A stretch of 9,488 bases of DNA from Acidithiobacillus sulfuriphilus. Lineage in GTDB: Bacteria > Pseudomonadota > Gammaproteobacteria > Acidithiobacillales > Acidithiobacillaceae. Shown here one piece after another: positions 1 to 5,989 of this stretch; positions within the stretch are counted from its first letter, which is position 1; each line of letters opens with the position of its first letter. The translations under genes were made by a program, and so were the position numbers. A model generated the notes under the pieces. It had not been told where the DNA came from. It did not search any database and worked only from the letters and a program-made list of their open reading frames with translations. The DNA lies in assembly GCF_003721225.1 (NCBI RefSeq), contig NZ_RIZI01000105.1, positions 1-9,488 of the forward strand. Direction: 5' to 3'.

Positions 1-353
1 AGATCGACCCCGCTCTGGTGCGGCGCCTGCGCCCGGACGCCATCATCGCCACCGGGCGCTCCGACCTGCCCAATCAGGTCAACAACGTCCTCGGCTTTCC
101 CTTCCTCTTTCGCGGCGCCCTGGATTGCCGGGCGCGGCAGATCAACGAGGCGATGCTGCTGGCCGCCGTGGACGGGCTGGCGCGGCTGGCCCGGGAGCCC
201 GTTCCCGATGAGATCCTGGCGGCCTACGGGATGCAGGAATGCCGCTTCGGTCCGCAGTACATCATCCCCAAGCCCCTGGATCTGCGTCTGCGTCATTGGG
301 TGGCCGACGCCGTGGCGGCAGCCGGACGTGCCAGTGGCGTAGCCCGCCGCTAA
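1..353 (+). CDS. NADP-dependent malic enzyme, C-terminal part (cut by window edge)
   Basis: Only the last ~117 residues are present; the reading frame is open from the first bases, so the gene starts left of the window. Malic enzyme decarboxylates malate to pyruvate and yields NAD(P)H in the cytoplasm. Seen: the stretch [19 protein letters not shown] followed by [16 protein letters not shown], which matches the conserved NAD-binding part of bacterial MaeB-type enzymes (ATGRSD-PNQVNN and FRGALD are family hallmarks). The last part ([18 protein letters not shown], then GVARR) corresponds to the end of the malic domain. The protein stops there, so it lacks the phosphotransacetylase-like domain carried at the C terminus of ~750-residue MaeB proteins and belongs to the short form. 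The next gene starts 3 bases after the stop, which suggests co-transcription. The family is clear; cofactor preference (NAD or NADP) cannot be read from this part. Confidence 0.9.
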   Translation, partial: IDPALVRRLRPDAIIATGRSDLPNQVNNVLGFPFLFRGALDCRARQINEAMLLAAVDGLARLAREPVPDEILAAYGMQECRFGPQYIIPKPLDLRLRHWVADAVAAAGRASGVARR

Positions 354-356
354 GTC

Positions 357-1400
357 ATGCGCCTGGCCGATCTCACGGTTGGCGATCTGCAGCGCTGGTT
401 CGGCTTGTTCCTGGCGGCCGCCGTTCTTCTCTGGTTGGCCTGGCTCGTCCTTGCCCCCTTCCTCTCTTCCCTGGTCTGGGCCGCCATCCTGGTCTATGCC
501 ACCTGGCCCCTGCGCGCCCGCCTGACCCGCCTGCCGCCGGCGCTCATGGCGACCCTGATGACCGTGTTGCTGGGCCTGATCTTCGTCCTGCCCGTACTCT
601 TCCTGGCCACGACCCTGGGGAGCGAGCTGCGTCATACCCTGAGCGCCCTGGCGGCGCTCCTGCGGGACTGGCCGTGGCAGCAGAAACTGGCCCAATGGCC
701 GTGGCTGGCGCAGCCTGTGGATGCCTGGCTGGGGCGTTTGCGCAGCGGGCTGGCATCCGGCCCCGAACTGGGCGCCTGGGCGCAACGTCTGGGGGTCCTG
801 GCGGGCGGGGTCGGCCGGGCGGCGGCGGTGGCCCTGCTGACCCTGGTCAGCGCCTTTTTCTTTTATCGCCATGGCGAGCTGCTGGCGGCTCATTTGCGCC
901 TGCTGACCGTCAGCATCATCGGCCAGCGGGCGGATGCCTATCTGGCGGCGGTGGGCGCCACCATTCGCGCGGTGATCTATGGGATCCTGGCCACCGCCCT
1001 GGCCCAGGGTATCCTCGCCGGCATCGGCTATGCCGTGGCGGGACTGCCCGCCCCCATCCTGCTGGCGGTGATCACGCTGCTCTTTTCCTTCATCCCCTTC
1101 GGCACCCCCATCGTCTGGGGAAGCGCCGGCATCTGGCTGCTCCTGCAGGGTCAGACCGCGGCCGGCGTCGGCCTCCTGCTCTGGGGAGCCCTGGTGGTGA
1201 GCTGGATCGACAACCTCATTCGCCCGCTGGTCATCGCCAGCACCATCCATATTCCCTTTCTGCTGGTCTTGTTCGGGGTCCTGGGGGGCATCCTCGCCTT
1301 CGGCTTCCTGGGCATGTTTGTGGGGCCCATCATCCTGGCCGTATTTCTGGCCGTGTGGGCGGAGTGGCTGACCCACGCCCGGGCGCGGCAGGGATCGTAG
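357..1400 (+). CDS. AI-2E / PerM family membrane transporter
   Basis: A 347-residue integral membrane protein of the AI-2E exporter-like family (formerly UPF0118/DUF20, including PerM, YhhT and TqsA). Seen: about eight hydrophobic segments. An N-terminal pair lies near residues 15-50, one near 63-90, then a less hydrophobic amphipathic region at about 90-145, and four to five further segments from about 147 to 340. The conserved family signatures are present near the C terminus: SWIDNLIRPLVI, and GGILAFGFLGMFVGPIILAV just before the end. Length is typical (330-370). The ATG lies 3 bases after the malic enzyme stop with no room for a separate promoter, so the two are probably co-transcribed. 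Known members export autoinducer-2, Na+/H+ or unidentified substrates; the substrate here cannot be deduced from sequence. No functional link with malic enzyme is evident. Confidence 0.88.
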   Translation: MRLADLTVGDLQRWFGLFLAAAVLLWLAWLVLAPFLSSLVWAAILVYATWPLRARLTRLPPALMATLMTVLLGLIFVLPVLFLATTLGSELRHTLSALAALLRDWPWQQKLAQWPWLAQPVDAWLGRLRSGLASGPELGAWAQRLGVLAGGVGRAAAVALLTLVSAFFFYRHGELLAAHLRLLTVSIIGQRADAYLAAVGATIRAVIYGILATALAQGILAGIGYAVAGLPAPILLAVITLLFSFIPFGTPIVWGSAGIWLLLQGQTAAGVGLLLWGALVVSWIDNLIRPLVIASTIHIPFLLVLFGVLGGILAFGFLGMFVGPIILAVFLAVWAEWLTHARARQGS

Positions 1401-1401
1401 C

Positions 1402-1422
1402 GCAAGGCTTCGCGGCCCTTGC
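1402..1422. terminator. weak hairpin after the transporter gene
   Basis: GCAAGG (1402-1407) pairs with CCTTGC (1417-1422) around a 9-base GC-rich loop, directly after the transporter stop and between convergent transcription units. There is no T-run on either strand, so a terminator function is only suggested by position. Confidence 0.3.
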
Positions 1423-1478
1423 TGGAGCAGATCAGGCCACGTGCCGCGGCGCCACCTCTTTGTTCCCCCTGGTTTTCG

Positions 1479-1733
1479 TTATCGAGTCACGGGTTGCACG
1501 CGCTCGTCTCCCTCTGGTGCGGGCGTGTTCGGCACCATGCTCAGATAGTGTTCAAAGTCACTGCGCTTGCCTTTGTTCGCTTCCGACTTGAGGTAGTCGA
1601 GCGTCATCACCGAGGCCATTTTTTCGGCGGCGGCACTCGCGATGAACTGGTTCACCGAGATGCCGTCGCGCTCGGCCAGTTCCTTGATCTTTTGATGAAC
1701 GGAGTTCGGCAAACGAACGGTCAATGCGGTCAT
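1479..1733 (-). CDS. ribbon-helix-helix antitoxin of a PIN-toxin pair
   Basis: An 84-residue small DNA-binding protein. Seen: the N-terminal ~45 residues read as a ribbon-helix-helix fold: beta strand MTALTVRLPNSV, helix HQKIKELAERDG, then ISVNQFIASAAAEKM, the usual 'S-NQFI--A--EK' second helix of Arc/CopG/HicB-type antitoxins. The C-terminal half (acidic/basic, ending in PAPEGDERVQPVTR) is presumably the flexible toxin-neutralising tail. It follows the PIN toxin gene, its ATG overlapping the toxin TGA (ATGA, 4 bases), so the two are translationally coupled. A Shine-Dalgarno GAGGA lies at 1741-1745 inside the toxin 3' end. Family knowledge says such proteins bind their own promoter and inhibit the cognate RNase. 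Gene order is toxin first, the reverse of many type II modules. The pairing is inferred from adjacency and fold. Confidence 0.85.
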   Translation of the reverse strand: MTALTVRLPNSVHQKIKELAERDGISVNQFIASAAAEKMASVMTLDYLKSEANKGKRSDFEHYLSMVPNTPAPEGDERVQPVTR

Positions 1734-2152
1734 GGTCTATTCCTCAACAGTCTTAGAAAATCAGCAGGCTCGATGGCCTGTACATTCAGTTCCAGGGCGC
1801 GCCGAAAATCCTTCACGTTGTGCGTGACGATGAACTGACTGCCCGATGCCACTGCGCACTCCAGAACCATGTCATCGTCGGGGTCGCGCAGGAATGGCCG
1901 CCACAAAAAATACACGTCTTGCAAATGTGCCACCGACGCAAGATAGCGCAAGAACCCCAGCGCCGCATCAACCGTCACGCCTGGCGGCAAGTGTGACGGT
2001 CTCGTCAAGACTGCCAGCCACTCTGTGTAGAGCGCCACAGTGAGCGCGATCTCGAAGTCGCGATTCGGCAGCATCGACAACAGTTGATGACTTGCTCCAT
2101 TGCGTGAGCGGGCTGCGGCTACCAGGACCGACGTGTCGAGAGTTACACGCAA
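1730..2152 (-). CDS. PIN-domain toxin (putative type II TA ribonuclease)
   Basis: A 140-residue PIN-domain protein of the 'putative toxin-antitoxin system toxin component, PIN family' (COG1569-like) type. PIN toxins are Mg/Mn-dependent ribonucleases. Seen, counting from the proposed start: beta-1 with the first acidic residue in MRVTLDTSVLVAA (D6), E44 in YTEWLAVL, the acidic cluster RDPDDDMVLECA (D90-D94), and the last acidic position in THNVKDF (D115), the four-acidic PIN arrangement. I chose a TTG start at 2150-2152 because family members begin M-R-V-x-L-D-T-x-V-L-V. In-frame ATGs further upstream would add unrelated residues and run across the promoter at 2191-2218. The SD is weak (GGA about 8 bases upstream). 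The stop overlaps the antitoxin start by 4 bases. The start codon is the main uncertainty. Confidence 0.82.
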   Translation of the reverse strand: MRVTLDTSVLVAAARSRNGASHQLLSMLPNRDFEIALTVALYTEWLAVLTRPSHLPPGVTVDAALGFLRYLASVAHLQDVYFLWRPFLRDPDDDMVLECAVASGSQFIVTHNVKDFRRALELNVQAIEPADFLRLLRNRP

Positions 2153-2190
2153 AGTAGTTATCCATATCTTGGTTGCATATATATAACTGA

Positions 2191-2218
2191 ATTTTACGCT
2201 TTCGGTCGGTGCACGCAA
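2191..2218 (-). promoter_or_regulatory. candidate sigma70 promoter for the toxin-antitoxin pair
   Basis: On the minus strand, TTGCGT (2213-2218) and TAAAAT (2191-2196) are separated by 16 bases in a locally AT-rich stretch (TATATATA follows just downstream). Transcription would start near 2184 and give a ~30-base leader before the proposed TTG start. An antitoxin operator would be expected to overlap it; I see no clear palindrome that defines one. Confidence 0.5.
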
Positions 2219-2289
2219 GAGAAGTTTGGCCATTTCTGGCAGCGACAAGCCAGTGGGCCATGTGGCGGTTTCTCGCCTTACACGGACCC

Positions 2290-2319
2290 TTGCCATGATG
2301 CCGGTGGCTCGCTTACAAT
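2290..2319 (+). promoter_or_regulatory. candidate sigma70 promoter for leuA
   Basis: TTGCCA (2290-2295), an 18-base spacer, and TACAAT (2314-2319) form a good -35/-10 pair. Transcription would start near 2326, giving a ~187-base leader before leuA that contains the small reading frame at 2327-2434. It is divergent from the toxin-antitoxin promoter about 70 bases away. Confidence 0.6.
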
Positions 2320-2326
2320 TCCGACC

Positions 2327-2434
2327 ATGACAGCCATGGCGCGTTTTTCTTCCGCTTTCCTTCATCCGGCCTTTGCCTGGGTGCGCCGCGACGTGCTTGC
2401 CAGCCTGTTCCTGCTGCCCCGCCCGGGGCGCTAA
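2327..2434 (+). CDS. possible leader peptide upstream of leuA
   Basis: A 35-codon frame in the leuA leader, ATG at 2327 (or 2336 in frame) to TAA at 2432-2434. It starts almost at the predicted transcription start, so it would be nearly leaderless; neither ATG has a Shine-Dalgarno. Residues 23-30 read VLASLFLL, with four leucine codons in eight (CTT, CTG, CTG, CTG), followed by PRPGR and stop. The codons for PRPGR lie in a GC hairpin (2416-2429). A leucine-rich peptide before leuA recalls the LeuL attenuators of enterobacteria. However, leucine is common in GC-rich random frames, the peptide has no run of four leucines, and a full set of alternative hairpins is not evident. Treat it as a hypothesis. 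Confidence 0.3.
   Translation: MTAMARFSSAFLHPAFAWVRRDVLASLFLLPRPGR
2416..2429 (+). promoter_or_regulatory. GC hairpin overlapping the leader peptide end (possible attenuator)
   Basis: GCCCC (2416-2420) pairs with GGGGC (2425-2429) around a GCCC loop, immediately 3' of the CTG CTG codons and just before the TAA. It is followed by CTAAATCTCTT, only moderately U-rich, so termination would be weak. A ribosome paused on the leucine codons would cover this hairpin, which is a plausible but unproven way to relieve termination. Confidence 0.3.
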
Positions 2435-2512
2435 ATCTCTTCGGCCTTGACGGCCTCCGTGCAAAAATCGCGCAGTACCCCATCCACCCTAGGTAAAAGG
2501 GAAGGGCAGGTC

Positions 2513-4054
2513 ATGAGTAACGCAAAGGAATCATTGATTATTTTCGACACCACCTTGCGCGATGGCGAGCAGTCGCCCGGCGCGGCCATGACGCGCGATG
2601 AAAAATTGCGCATCGCCAAGGCCCTGGAGCGCTTGCGCGTGGATGTCATCGAGGCGGGCTTCCCCGCCGCCAGCAACGGCGATTTCGCCGCGGTGCAGGC
2701 CATCGCCGCGGCGGTGAAGGACAGCCGCATCTGCGCCCTGGCACGGGCCCGGGACGAGGACATCCGCCGCGCCGGGGATGCCATCGCCGGGGCGGCGGCG
2801 GGGCGCATCCATACCTTCATCGCCACCAGCCCGGTACACATGCAGGCCAAATTGCGCATGTCCCCCGACGAGGTCCTGGAGCGGGCGGTGGCGGCGGTGC
2901 GTTTGGCGCGGCAGGTTTGCGACGACGTGGAGTTTTCGCCGGAGGATGCCGGCCGCTCGGAGGAGGATTTCCTCTGCCGGGTCATCGAGGCGGTGATCGA
3001 CGCCGGGGCGCGCACCATCAATATCCCGGACACGGTGGGTTACAACCTTCCGGACCGCTTCGGGCAGCTCGTCGCCAATTTGCGCGAGCGCGTGCCCAAT
3101 GCCGACCGGGCGATCTTTTCGGTGCATTGTCATAACGACTTGGGCTTGGCCGTGGCCAACTCCTTGTCGGCCGTCCTCCACGGCGCCCGCCAGGTGGAAT
3201 GCACCATCAACGGTCTGGGCGAACGGGCGGGCAATGCCGCCCTGGAGGAGATCGTCATGGCGGTGCGCACCCGCGCCGATGTCTTCTCCTGCGACACCCG
3301 CATCGACGCCACTCAGATCGTGCCCACCAGCAAGCTGGTGTCCACCATCACCGGTTTCCCGATCCAGCCCAACAAGGCCATTGTCGGGGCCAATGCCTTT
3401 GCCCACGAGTCGGGCATCCATCAGGACGGTGTCCTCAAGCACCGGGAGACCTACGAGATCATGCGCGCCGAGGACGTGGGCTGGGCGGCCAACCGCATGA
3501 CCCTGGGCAAGCTCTCCGGTCGGGCGGCGGTGCGGGCGCGCCTGGAGGCCTTGGGCATCCATCTGGACAAGGATGCCCTCGACATGGTCTTCACTCGCTT
3601 CAAGGAGTTGGCCGACCGCAAGGCGGAAATCTTCGATGAGGACTTGCAGGCCCTCGTCAACGAGGATCTGCAGGAGGAGCAGGCGGAACGCTATCGCCTG
3701 GGTTACCTGCGCGTCTGCTCGGAGATGGGCACCCATCCCGAAGCCCGGGTGGAGGTCCTGGTGGAAGGCGTGGCCAAGACCGCCGCGGCCGTGGGCGGAG
3801 GACCGGTGGATGCCGCCTTCAAGGCCATCGAAGCGGTGGTGGCAAGCGGCGCGCAATTATTGCTGTATTCGGTCAATGCCATCACGACCGGCACCGACGC
3901 CCAAGGCGAGGTCACGGTGCGTTTGCAGCGGGACGGCCGCATCGTGAATGGTCAGGGGGCGGATACGGACATCGTCCTCGCCAGCGCCAAGGCCTATCTC
4001 TCGGCCTTGAACCGCCTGCAACAGCCCCAGGGGCGGCGGCATCCGCAGATCTAG
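2513..4054 (+). CDS. leuA: 2-isopropylmalate synthase
   Basis: A 513-residue LeuA, the first committed enzyme of leucine biosynthesis: acetyl-CoA + 2-oxoisovalerate to 2-isopropylmalate, in the cytoplasm. Seen: the catalytic [15 protein letters not shown] motif at residues 12-26 (metal-binding D12, catalytic R16), the metal-binding HCHND at 205-209, and [13 protein letters not shown] from 234 including N241. The C-terminal leucine-sensing dimerisation domain runs from about residue 396 ([11 protein letters not shown]) to the end. Length matches the long LeuA form (500-525). I chose ATG 2513 because [10 protein letters not shown] should lie about 10 residues in and AAGGGAAGGGCAGG just upstream serves as SD. 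The in-frame GTG at 2447 would add 22 residues without family resemblance. No other leu/ilv genes are in the window. Feedback inhibition by leucine is expected from the intact regulatory domain. Confidence 0.97.
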   Translation: MSNAKESLIIFDTTLRDGEQSPGAAMTRDEKLRIAKALERLRVDVIEAGFPAASNGDFAAVQAIAAAVKDSRICALARARDEDIRRAGDAIAGAAAGRIHTFIATSPVHMQAKLRMSPDEVLERAVAAVRLARQVCDDVEFSPEDAGRSEEDFLCRVIEAVIDAGARTINIPDTVGYNLPDRFGQLVANLRERVPNADRAIFSVHCHNDLGLAVANSLSAVLHGARQVECTINGLGERAGNAALEEIVMAVRTRADVFSCDTRIDATQIVPTSKLVSTITGFPIQPNKAIVGANAFAHESGIHQDGVLKHRETYEIMRAEDVGWAANRMTLGKLSGRAAVRARLEALGIHLDKDALDMVFTRFKELADRKAEIFDEDLQALVNEDLQEEQAERYRLGYLRVCSEMGTHPEARVEVLVEGVAKTAAAVGGGPVDAAFKAIEAVVASGAQLLLYSVNAITTGTDAQGEVTVRLQRDGRIVNGQGADTDIVLASAKAYLSALNRLQQPQGRRHPQI

Positions 4055-4062
4055 GATGTCAT

Positions 4063-4130
4063 GCCCGGAAAGGGCTGGTCAGGACCGGGCCTGTGCTTCC
4101 GCCGGGGCCAATGCGCTGCCCGGCGGGCAG
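4063..4130. terminator. two consecutive GC hairpins downstream of leuA
   Basis: GCCCGG (4063-4068) can pair with CCGGGC (4085-4090). Further on, CTGCCC (4116-4121) pairs with GGGCAG (4125-4130) around a 3-base loop. They lie between the leuA stop and the next gene. Neither is followed by a T-run, so they may be weak terminators or processing signals. Confidence 0.3.
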
Positions 4131-4171
4131 GCCGCCATCCCGCATCATTCGTAACGCCTGGAGGAAGCAAT

Positions 4172-4591
4172 ATGAGCCCATCGATGGAAGACATGGAGAG
4201 TGCGGTAAATCAGCCCGGGTCGGCGCAAGGGGCCCAGCGCCACCCCATTCAAGTGCGCCTAACGGCCGGCGCGGAGCGCGCCTTGGCGGTGCATCCCACC
4301 CCGCTGCTCGTGGAATTGGAGTTGCTTTTTAGCTGCCTGATCCGCAAGCGCGTGCGCTTTCCCGCCACCCCCCATGCCGACGCCATTCCGGTGCCCGGAA
4401 CGGACCCGCGCCTGACGTTGTATTTCCATCCGGTATGCACCAAGGTCTGCGCCATCGGCGATGCCGAGGTGCCGGATTTGCTGACCTTCCCCATCCGCCG
4501 CGTGACACCGTTCATTCCCCGCGCCGTAACTTTGGATTATCGGAAGGGCGCATGGGTAGGCGATTTTTATTATCCCCAGGAACTACTGTGA
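4172..4591 (+). CDS. hypothetical protein (139 aa)
   Basis: I do not recognise this protein. The ATG at 4172 has a strong SD (GGAGGA, 4160-4165, 6-base spacing), and codon use looks like that of the neighbours, so it is very probably real. It has a polar N-terminal tail (residues 1-25), then HPIQVRLTAGAERALAV and a helical hydrophobic segment PLLVELELLFSCLIRKRVRF (44-63). The second half looks mostly beta: RLTLYFHPVCTKVCAI (80-95), DLLTFPIRRVTPFIP and AVTLDYRKGAWVGDFYY (118-134). Three cysteines, C55, C89 and C93, with C89 and C93 as CTKVC, could be a metal or redox site, but this is inference. It has no signal peptide or membrane segment. It is separated from leuA by 117 bases with hairpins and faces the aquaporin gene tail to tail. 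An upstream in-frame extension to 4061 has no resemblance to coding sequence and a much poorer SD. Confidence 0.75.
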   Translation: MSPSMEDMESAVNQPGSAQGAQRHPIQVRLTAGAERALAVHPTPLLVELELLFSCLIRKRVRFPATPHADAIPVPGTDPRLTLYFHPVCTKVCAIGDAEVPDLLTFPIRRVTPFIPRAVTLDYRKGAWVGDFYYPQELL

Positions 4592-4647
4592 CGGCGCTGA
4601 CCAGGCAGTGCGACTGATTTTCCCGGCCAGGCCGGCGCAGATCCGAG

Positions 4648-4675
4648 GACATCCAAGCCCGGGCGCTTGGATGTC
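4648..4675. terminator. perfect 11-bp stem hairpin between convergent genes
   Basis: GACATCCAAGC (4648-4658) is followed after 6 bases by its exact reverse complement GCTTGGATGTC (4665-4675). It sits between the 139-residue protein gene and the aquaporin gene, which converge here, so a bidirectional terminator is the simplest reading. No T-run follows directly on either strand; CTTTCTTATTTC begins 6 bases further on the plus strand. A related stem occurs at 5844-5874, on the other side of the aquaporin region. Confidence 0.5.
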
Positions 4676-4686
4676 ATGGCGCTTTC

Positions 4687-5364
4687 TTATTTCAGCGCTT
4701 CCCTAAAGCGCATGTCGGTCTTGCCCTCCTGCATGAATTTATACAGCAGCCCCGCAACCAATCCCCCCAAAGGAGTCGCGATGAGATACACCCAGATATG
4801 AGGGTAATAGTTACCAGCGACTGCCGGGCCTAAGGTGCGCGCGGGGTTGACGCTGGCGCCGGTCAGGGGACCCATGAAGGTTACGATCATGACCAGGGTA
4901 AAACCAATGGCCAATGGTGCTGCGTTACCGGCACGATCGCTCATCGCCGTATATAATGCCGTGGTAGTGAGGAAGAAGGTGCCAACAGCCTCCAACATGA
5001 AGCCACCGGGAATGGATACGGCATCCGTATTGATGGTGGTTGCGCCTAAATGCCCCATGGTCCCATGAAAAACCGTGAGCAGGGCAAAGCCGCCGGCTAT
5101 TCCACCTAAAAACTGCGAAACCATATACAAGATCGCGTCTTGCCAGTTGATTTTTCCGGCGATGGCTCCGCCAAGGGTAACTGCCGGGTTCACTATGCCA
5201 CCACTGATGTCACCGAATACATAAGCAGCAATCATGATGGCCAGCCCATTGGCGAGGGCCACGTCGATGAGTGGTTTGCCCATGGCCGCGGCACCTCCAC
5301 CGAAAAAAATGAGTCCGAATGTACCGATGAACTCTGCCGTCATTTTCCGAGTCATTGGCTGCAT
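4687..5364 (-). CDS. aquaporin / MIP-family channel
   Basis: A 225-residue major intrinsic protein, a six-helix inner-membrane channel for water or small neutral solutes. Seen: the N-terminal helix MTAEFIGTFGLIFFGGGAAA, the first half-helix GDISGGIVNPAVTLGG with NPA at 59-61, and the second ASVNPARTLGPAV with NPA at 173-175 and the conserved R176. Length is typical for a bacterial aquaporin. By alignment in my head with E. coli AqpZ (F43, H174, T183, R189), the selectivity-filter positions are N39, V161, A170 and R176. This is not the narrow water-only set and not the GlpF set, so the substrate may be broader than water. The start ATG at 5362-5364 has a good SD (GGAGAAA, ~6-8 bases); an upstream in-frame extension lacks support. 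The gene stands alone on its strand and lies next to AT-rich non-coding DNA. Confidence 0.93.
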   Translation of the reverse strand: MQPMTRKMTAEFIGTFGLIFFGGGAAAMGKPLIDVALANGLAIMIAAYVFGDISGGIVNPAVTLGGAIAGKINWQDAILYMVSQFLGGIAGGFALLTVFHGTMGHLGATTINTDAVSIPGGFMLEAVGTFFLTTTALYTAMSDRAGNAAPLAIGFTLVMIVTFMGPLTGASVNPARTLGPAVAGNYYPHIWVYLIATPLGGLVAGLLYKFMQEGKTDMRFREALK

Positions 5365-5500
5365 GCTGATTTCTCCATATAGATGTAGGCTGATTGATGG
5401 GAATAGAACCCCACCGTGGTTTACCGGCGGATATCCATTCCCTGGCTTAATCCATATCAATGATAGTGATTCGCATCTATATTTAAGTTGAGGATAAACT

Positions 5501-5528
5501 CATATATATTAGCAAAATCGAATATCAA
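5501..5528 (-). promoter_or_regulatory. candidate promoter for the aquaporin gene
   Basis: On the minus strand TTGATA (5523-5528) and TATATG (5501-5506) are spaced by 16 bases. Transcription from near 5494 would give a ~130-base leader before the ATG at 5364. Other AT-rich hexamers nearby could serve instead, so the assignment is tentative. Confidence 0.35.
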
Positions 5529-5551
5529 TAGAGATGGATAAAGTCTATGAC

Positions 5552-5560
5552 TGGTATAAT
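5552..5560 (+). promoter_or_regulatory. extended -10 promoter-like element, plus strand
   Basis: TGGTATAAT matches the extended -10 consensus TGnTATAAT exactly; no good -35 is present at the usual distance. It would start a rightward transcript near 5567, more than 400 bases before the next gene. That makes either a long leader for trx-ampD or a separate small RNA possible. Confidence 0.35.
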
Positions 5561-5817
5561 CTGCTTTGGTTCCTGCTTCGCTACAAATAAGGGGGAATTC
5601 CATGGCGAGGGAAAATGTCCACAACGGGAAATAACAGCGTGCAAATATCTGGTTACCGGAAGCATCCCGACTCGAGATCTTATGGCCAAGGCAGTGATTT
5701 GCCGGACTAGGCATTTTCCACGTCAGTGGCCGAGCCGGACTCGTTGATACGGTGCAGGGCCTTGGGAGGACTATTATTCATTGTGGGCTCATTAGGGTAA
5801 GATGAGAAAGATCTGCA

Positions 5818-5826
5818 TGTTAAAAT
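5818..5826 (+). promoter_or_regulatory. candidate extended -10 promoter for trx-ampD
   Basis: TGTTAAAAT fits the extended -10 form TGnTAAAAT. Transcription from about 5833 would give a ~157-base leader that includes the two hairpins at 5844-5874 and 5892-5907. No convincing -35 is seen. Confidence 0.35.
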
Positions 5827-5843
5827 ATAGCAAGAAGTAGACC

Positions 5844-5874
5844 GCATCCAAGTCGGATCGAGGTGCTTGGATGT
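5844..5874. repeat. CATCCAAG/CTTGGATG hairpin, second copy
   Basis: CATCCAAG (5845-5852) pairs with CTTGGATG (5866-5873) around a 13-base loop. Terminal and inner G-T wobbles can extend it to 10 pairs. The stem shares CATCCAAG and GCTTGGATGT with the hairpin at 4648-4675, so the two probably belong to one repeat type. In a transcript from 5833 it would be the first structure in the leader. Confidence 0.5.
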
Positions 5875-5891
5875 AGGTAACGTTTCAGGGA

Positions 5892-5907
5892 ATGGCGTTT
5901 GCGCCAT
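5892..5907 (+). promoter_or_regulatory. short perfect hairpin in the trx leader
   Basis: ATGGCG (5892-5897) pairs with CGCCAT (5902-5907) around a TTTG loop, ~85 bases before the trx start. Its role is unknown; no match to a riboswitch class was recognised. Confidence 0.3.
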
Positions 5908-5989
5908 ACCTATTGGCGATGGGCCTTGGCGATCATCGGCCATGATCCGGCGTGATGGGACGAGGGAGTCGAGGGAGGGGGAGAAGGTA

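Larger units (their letters stand above)
5365..5989. other. AT-rich gene-poor stretch between the aquaporin and trx genes
   Basis: These 625 bases contain no coding region I can support. The first ~200 bases (5440-5560) are much richer in A+T than the rest of the window and contain the likely aquaporin promoter on the minus strand and an extended -10 on the plus strand. The middle part holds short repeats: GCCGGACT twice (5701-5708, 5734-5741), and an 8-base inverted pair GGAAAATG (5610-5617) / CATTTTCC (5712-5719). The last part holds a second extended -10 (5818-5826), two hairpins (5844-5874 and 5892-5907) and a tandem CGAGGGAG repeat (5961-5977) running into the trx ribosome-binding site. 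Decayed genes or a small RNA are both possible. Confidence 0.55.

Noticed and set aside
239..1591. 450-codon plus-strand open frame overlapping malic enzyme and the transporter
   Set aside because: It is out of frame with two clear family members, is rich in Pro/Gly/Arg/His as expected from a GC-rich shadow frame, and has no recognisable motif.
2435..2460. Similarity of the leuA leader (ATCTCTTCGGCCTTGA) to the 3' end of leuA near 3996-4012
   Set aside because: The match is short with gaps and in GC-rich sequence; not enough to claim a duplication.
1730..2464. Longer 244-residue version of the PIN toxin
   Set aside because: The extra N-terminal ~100 residues have no resemblance to PIN proteins and would run across both divergent promoters and the leuA leader.
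2447..2512. N-terminal extension of LeuA from an upstream GTG
   Set aside because: The 22 added residues do not fit the family and the ATG at 2513 has a good SD.
2531..3856. 441-codon minus-strand frame opposite leuA
   Set aside because: It lies wholly antisense to a certain leuA, with His/Gly/Asp-rich composition typical of the mirrored third-position GC bias; no SD or motif.
5459..5480. Fur-box-like sequence (AATGATAGTGATTCGCAT)
   Set aside because: Only the left half resembles the Fur consensus; the right half does not complete a 7-1-7 palindrome.
5457..5714. 85-residue minus-strand frame in the AT-rich stretch
   Set aside because: No SD, no motif, and its composition reflects AT-rich non-coding DNA; it also covers the likely aquaporin promoter.
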